Positions 59,150 through 64,000 of a stretch of DNA of 64,000 nt are shown in pieces. The stretch comes from Gnetum montanum (Eukaryota > Streptophyta > Gnetopsida > Gnetales > Gnetaceae). A model generated the notes under the pieces. That model ran no database searches and was not told where the DNA came from. It saw only the letters and a list, made by a program, of their open reading frames with translations. Positions within the stretch are counted from its first letter, which is position 1. Each line of letters opens with the position of its first letter. The DNA lies in NCBI GenBank assembly GCA_015680685.1, contig MNCI01016273.1, forward strand, positions 1,048,903 through 1,112,902, written 5' to 3'. A program made the translations under genes and the position numbers.

Positions 59150-60060
59150 TTTCATGTTCTATAATTTTTTCTTTGCTCTTATTTTCATACTTCTTTTTTG
59201 ACCAACATTTAAGAGTATTGTAGGTGTTGGTACCATAGAAATCATAATGCTTACCTTCTTTTGTTTAATTTGATCTTCCATGACCATAGCCTCCAAATCT
59301 GCTACAACCACATCTATGTCATCTAAATGAGGATCCTTTTGAAAATATTTTATGTTGATTTTTATTTTGATTAGATGTCCTCTAAAATTATGCTTCCAAT
59401 GCATTTGTTGTTGAATCCTAATGATTAGGAATCCTTTACTCATATTTCCTCAAGCTTCCTACAAGCTCAACCATGATCATCTTATCGAGATCTCTTGCTT
59501 CTTCAATAGCAACAACAACAAAATCATATAATCTAGTTACACTTTGAAGGATCTTTTCAATAGCATGCCTTTCCTTAAGCATTTCTCCACTAGATTCAAG
59601 TCCATTTCGAACTTGTTGAAATCTGCTGATGCATTGATCAATATTCTTTGAATCTAGCATGTACAAAGATTCAAATTCTTTTCTTAATACTTGTAACTTG
59701 ACAACATGAAGTTTTGATGATCCCTTGTATGCAAGCTCTAGTGCATCCCATGCAACTTTGTTAGTTTGATGCATGACAATTTTTGAAAATATTATCACAT
59801 CTAACCTAGATTGAATGATGAATAATGCTTTTGCATCTTTCATACGAAGGTATGTGACTTCATTCTTTTGTTCTTCCTTTAAGGCTTGAAATGCTACTTG
59901 ACCAACATCTTTGAATCCATTTTTAACAAAATCCCATAGATCTTGTGAGATAAAAAATGTCTACATCTTGATTACCCAATATTCATATTCTCTCCACTGA
60001 AGATAGGACCATGGAGAGATACAGATCCATGATTTTGGGCCATTCTAGAGAGATTTGTTG
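59150..60060 (-). pseudogene. Copia 2 gag
   Basis: Start near 60042 (MAQNHGSVSLHGPIFSGEN, then NYEYW-like decay) and the good frame 59436-59843 (KVAWDALELAYKGSSKLHV, LQVLRKEFESLYM, SRFQQVRNGLESSGEML): UBN2-type copia gag. The RNA-binding tail 59159-59443 is basic; no complete zinc knuckle seen. Confidence 0.82.
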
Positions 60061-60096
60061 TTAAGAATTTGAACTAACCAACTTCAATACCAAATT

Positions 60097-60443
60097 AAGA
60101 ATCTAAAGGACCCTAGATCTATGATCTAAGATAAAAGGAAATAAAGAACTTAGTTAAAACAAACACACTATTGTGAAACTCTCTTAAATTCTCTTAATAA
60201 TGAATATGTGTTATAATTATATAGGCATTGATCTCCGAAGAATAGATTTGGAAGGATAAGCATGAATCTAAGAAATCATGGGGATGATCCTTATCATCTT
60301 ATTTAAGGATCTTCTTAATAAAGGATAAACTAATCATGGGATTAGATAGGAATTATATGAATAGGATCTCATCTTATTTAATATAGATTTATAGATAAGA
60401 TATATCTAATTCTTTTATGGAACATCTAGTCATCATATTCCAC
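60097..60443 (-). repeat. Copia 2 5' LTR candidate
   Basis: Lies between the gag leader, with a primer site resembling TTGGTATTGAAGTTGG (60077-60096 on the - strand), and the point where T2 gag resumes (TTCCACA at 60443). No second copy in the window, so ends are tentative. Confidence 0.45.
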
Positions 60444-60549
60444 AATGATTGAGTAGTACAAGTAGGGATCCTAGGTTGTATTGTCTTTGGCCCCTATGTT
60501 ATTTTCATTTCTTTGGCCACTATGGCCACAACTACATGGTTTTGTTTTC

Positions 60550-61600
60550 ATTTGTCTCTATCCCTTCTCATGTGTTGGTTCTTATATGTTATGTAATTTG
60601 GGTCATTACTAGTTTTTGTAGCATCTTCTATGTTTTTAGTTAGAGAAAAGGTTTGACTAAGTGATTGAGGATTCAAGTAGTATAACTTAGACATGATAAA
60701 ATCATTAATTGTTCCCTTGAACATGGTCAAAAGATGCATTTTAGAGATGGGTCTAGGGATTTAATTAAGAATAACATTCCATCTCTGTATGAACTTCTTG
60801 ATAGGTTTTAAGGGACCCTTGTTTTACTTTCATAAGTTAGTCTAAAGTTGTATCAAGTTTCAAGTTATACTTAAAATAGTTAACGTATTATGTAATCAAG
60901 TCATCTAGAGAAGCAATTGAGCCCCTGGGTAATGCATGATACCATTCTAAGGCTTTTCTAGTTAGGAACATGTTGATGATATGCATCACTATATGTGGCC
61001 AATCTTGTAGCAATAATTATTCAGAATGAAATATAATGAAATGAGCATTGCGATCATCATCACCATAGTACTTAGTAAAGTGGGGAATTAGGATGATAGT
61101 AGGAAAAGTTATTTGTGAAATGCTTAAACTGATGGAATCATCTTGGTAAAAATCCATATTTTTTTTACCATCTCAGGTATGTTAGCTTTAAGTATCTGTA
61201 GCTCTTTAGTGAGCTCTTAGATCATTTGAAAGGTTGATCTAGGTCTTAGAATGCTACTATAGGTTGGGGTGTTTATACTAATGGTTCAGGAGAAGTGTGA
61301 ATGACTTGAGGTCATGTATTTGGCATTGGTATGGATTGTAGTAGTTGTGTGATCACCAACACAAGGTGGTTGCATATTGAGAAGGATGTTTGAGTTGGAA
61401 CATGAGGGATGAAGAAAATAAAGAGGATATGAGAATCTTGTAAGACCTAGGATCTTGAAGAGAAGATCACTAGGATAACAAAAGAAGGTTATGTGGTAGA
61501 TACCATTGGTGATGGGCATACTGAACAAGGCTGAGTCACAAATGACATTGATGTAAATGTGGAGGTAGAGTGGAAAACTTGTTAAGACTAGTGTGCAATG
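60550..61600 (-). pseudogene. T2 gag remnant
   Basis: The - strand reads LTRKALEWYHALPRGSIASL (60900-60975), then LMKVKQGSLKTYQEVHTEME, the Retrotrans_gag core, and the frame 60548-60739 (LLTMFKGTINDFIMSKLYY). Upstream to 61600 there are weak gag N-terminal words. The C-terminal end is cut by copia 2 at about 60444. Confidence 0.72.
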
Positions 61601-62145
61601 ATAATAGTTAGTAAGGTAAACATGGAAGTAAATAAGGTGGTGGGTTGTGGTACTTGGCTTACATTGATCATAGAGAATGCTTGGTTTATTACTAAGATAG
61701 GGGATGTAGAGTTAGGGATGGTTACCTCTAGAAGAGATCAATGGAGAAGGTATCTTTAGAATGTATCTAGCTCATAATCAACCCTGAACTCATTCTAATC
61801 CTCTTAGTTTTGGTCCAAACTAATCTCCTCACTTGCCTCATCTATGTCCACTAGTTGTGCTAACATGCATGTGAAAAACTCTATTAGTTTAATTTGGTCA
61901 TAGGGAGAGGAAATATACTCTTTTTCATTTTGATGAATAATCTCAAACTAACATTTGGATTTAAATTCTATGTGTGGGATAAGTAAGACAACTTGGATTT
62001 TCATACAAATAAAATTATAATACTCTTCATTGATATTCGCATAGGCTAGGTCTTCTTATAACATGTGAGAGTTAGGTCTTGTTATAATATCTTCAAAATA
62101 GAGAATATTATTGTAAATGGGTTTTGATGAAGTATTCAAGTAGAA
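61601..62145. other. T2 leader region, no gene recognised
   Basis: Between gag and the primer site. AT-rich, with no supported ORF. Confidence 0.4.
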
Positions 62146-62163
62146 GCCCTCCTTTGAGTGCCA
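62146..62163 (-). other. T2 primer-binding site
   Basis: TGGCACTCAAAGGAGGGC on the - strand, four bases from the LTR start; nearly the same as E1's site. Confidence 0.65.
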
Positions 62164-62167
62164 AAAA

Positions 62168-63970
62168 TGGTAACAATGGAAAGATTTGACACTGGAAGTT
62201 TTGAAAAATCCTATACAAAATTTTTGTGATGGAAAATCTTAGTCACTATAGGAAACCAATGACCTTGAATCGTAGGCAACCTTAACCTCAAATTCCCTAG
62301 GGCCTCTACAAGGAAAAATGGGATTCAAGGTGCCCTATATGGTCTAGTAGATCACCCAAAGACTTAGGGAAGATGCAAAATACAGATGTAAGAAAAATAT
62401 AGAAATATGAAAATCTATGAAATGATGCACCAAAATATAACAATTATATATAAAATTGTGCATAACCTGAAATCATAAATGTCATTAAATGAATAAATAA
62501 TGAGTTTAAATATGTGTACAAAATTAGTGCTCAAGAGGGGGCCAAAGGGGATTTACTTGGGCAAGGATTCAGAGTTTGTTGAAACCACAATCAACTCCAC
62601 AATCTGGTATCTCTACCACCTTAATGCTATCAAGCCTCCTTTGTCTCCTTCTTAGATTTGTAACATTGTTTGATGTTTGGGTTATGGAAATGTGAGGGAT
62701 TGGGGTGGCCAAAGTGCATCACTTTGGGATTTGGTGATCCCATGGAGGCAACATTAACACCCAAAACTCACAAATCTAAAGTGCAAAAGTAATAGGGGGT
62801 AACAAGTTACAGGGGGTCCACGCTGCTAGGTACCAAGGAGCTACATTTCTACCAAGGAAGCAAGAGCTCATGGATGCCAGAATGCCAAGGGTATTGAATT
62901 TCCAAAGTGTGGAACCTTGACATGGTGCCAAGATGTGGTTTTCATAGGGTTATGACCATGATTTGTACTATAAATTAGCTCCAAATGGCTGACATATTTG
63001 GCTGAAAATTTGCTTCCAAATTGCTAAAAATTAGCTACCATGTTTAGTGGGGATAGGTGAGATCTATCCCCATGCATCTAGGATGTCTACCTCCTCCATG
63101 TTGTCTAAATAAATCTCCTTCCCCCCCTGGAGGAGCAAGGGGAAGGGTGTCAACGTTGAGGGATGATGGAAATTCAATGCTAGGGGAAAAGGTCAACCCC
63201 TTCAAGCTAGGTCACCCCCTTTTCTAGGTTGGGAATATGTGAGTTCTACCCCCCTTGCACTCCTCCATGCTAGCCTTGAAGTCTCCTAGTTGGCTTACCT
63301 CCTACAAGGGGTGTGAAAATTTAGAGAAAATTATACCCCCCATAAAACCCATCAAATTGCCATTTTTGGCATTCCAAAATGGCTGTTTGACTCTCCCAAG
63401 CTCAAATATAGCCACTAGGTGACTTGTTTCACTTGGGAAATGAGGATTTGATCACTTATGAAGCATTGTTTAACCCCAAAAGTATGAAATATGTGAGATT
63501 TCCCATTTATCATTTACAACCTTCACATTTATAATAAAACATTACCTTGGGTTTAATGGGATGGGATCACAAAGGATTCAACATGCAAATTTGGTGGTGT
63601 TTCATTGGCCCCTCTTTGTTGGTGTCTAAGGGATTCACCTAAGAGGCACTGACAAAGAATACAAAACACCACTACAAGTCCACCACCGACATTCCCTCTT
63701 CACGCTTGATCTAGTCATGTTGGACCATGTCAAAGAATGCTTGTTATGATGGAATTGGACTATGATGGAGGAATGGTAATGGTAGTTAGGGAGATGGTCA
63801 TGGAGGCTAATGATGCATTCCAAGTATTGTCACTAAGGCTATAGCATGGTATTAACATATTTTGAAGTGTTGGTAACTTGGAAAATGCATTTGAGAGACC
63901 AAACACTTTGCTCTAAGATGTTTTTCACCATTGGGCTTTACGACTTTTCTAGTTATTTGACTTCTTGCCA
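62168..63970 (-). repeat. T2 5' LTR-like end, flanked by a second polypurine tract
   Basis: From TGGTAACAATGG at 62168 to TTCTTGCCA at 63970. The - strand LTR would start TGGCAAG and end GTTACCA. Shares blocks with 44614-46123. Contains C-rich runs near 63121 and no coding sequence. Confidence 0.55.
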
Positions 63971-63999
63971 TTTTTCTCCCCCCTCCCCATGCCCCCCCA
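63971..63999 (-). other. Polypurine tract right of the T2 5' LTR
   Basis: On the - strand a run of G with few A and one CAT, ending GGGGAGGGGGGAGAAAAA, directly before the LTR start TGGCAAG. A polypurine tract belongs before a 3' LTR, so more element sequence may lie to the right. Confidence 0.5.
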
Positions 64000-64000
64000 C

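Larger units (their letters stand above)
57019..60443 (-). mobile_element. Copia 2: 5' half of a Ty1/copia element
   Basis: 5' LTR candidate (60097-60443), gag, protease, integrase and the post-integrase linker, ending where copia 1's LTR starts. RT, RNase H and 3' LTR are not found left of copia 1. Copia 1 may have entered copia 2, with loss of the rest. Confidence 0.75.
44614..63970 (-). mobile_element. T2: old Tat-type Ty3/gypsy element split by copia insertions
   Basis: On the - strand from right to left: LTR (62168-63970), primer site, gag (about 61600-60550), then copia 2 and copia 1, then tandem repeats, RT, RNase H, second RNase H, integrase, polypurine tract and LTR (44614-46123). 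The ends are diverged but share the start TG-GTA-x-C-x-ATGGAAA-x-ATTTG-x-CACT and the block around 45770-45990 / 63596-63770. The gag middle to protease is missing or replaced by the tandem arrays. Confidence 0.65.

Overview
The window looks like a heterochromatic, repeat-filled stretch of a land-plant nuclear genome with a very large genome, most likely a gymnosperm-type genome; the sequence alone cannot name the species. The DNA is AT-rich. Almost everything recognisable is decayed LTR retrotransposon, with many TAG/TAA stops where related copies have CAG/CAA, as expected after cytosine methylation and deamination. I see no intact host gene, no tRNA or rRNA gene, no CRISPR array and no prokaryotic-style system. 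The only host-gene sequence I recognise is a broken fragment of a RuvB-like 2 (reptin) gene carried inside an LTR.

Layout. (1) 1-10333: a Tat-type Ty3/gypsy element on the + strand (called E1). Its 5' LTR starts before the window. Its 3' LTR (7066-10333) is 3.3 kb, has perfect 7-bp inverted ends, and carries the RUVBL2 fragment in U3. E1 has an RNase H-like domain upstream of its reverse transcriptase and no recognisable protease. (2) 10334-11867 and 41494-44613: an older, poorly resolved flank with a protease-like fragment on the - strand and short tandem repeats. (3) 11873-41488: an Athila-like Ty3/gypsy element on the + strand (D), bounded by the target duplication ATATG. It is split by two younger members of its own family, both on the - strand: A (12278-22023), inserted in D's 5' LTR, and B (27900-37728), inserted in D's integrase with the target duplication GGTCC. 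(4) 44614-63970 and beyond: an old Tat-type element on the - strand (T2). Its pol lies at 46200-49000 and its gag at 60550-61600; its LTR-like ends are at 44614-46123 and 62168-63970. It has been split by Ty1/copia insertions: copia 1 (52025-57018, both LTRs present) and the 5' half of copia 2 (57019-60443). Between T2's pol and copia 1 lie a roughly 10-bp minisatellite (about 49360-49850) and a roughly 190-bp tandem array whose units carry a hairpin (about 50190-51250).

How the parts work together: each element encoded gag, protease, reverse transcriptase, RNase H and integrase for copying itself through RNA. The primer-binding sites, polypurine tracts, LTR ends and target duplications fix orientation and boundaries. 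All coding parts are broken, and several catalytic residues are changed, so none of these elements looks able to move on its own. The window's interest lies in its insertion history, the odd domain order of E1, the gene fragment in an LTR, and several unexplained repeat arrays.
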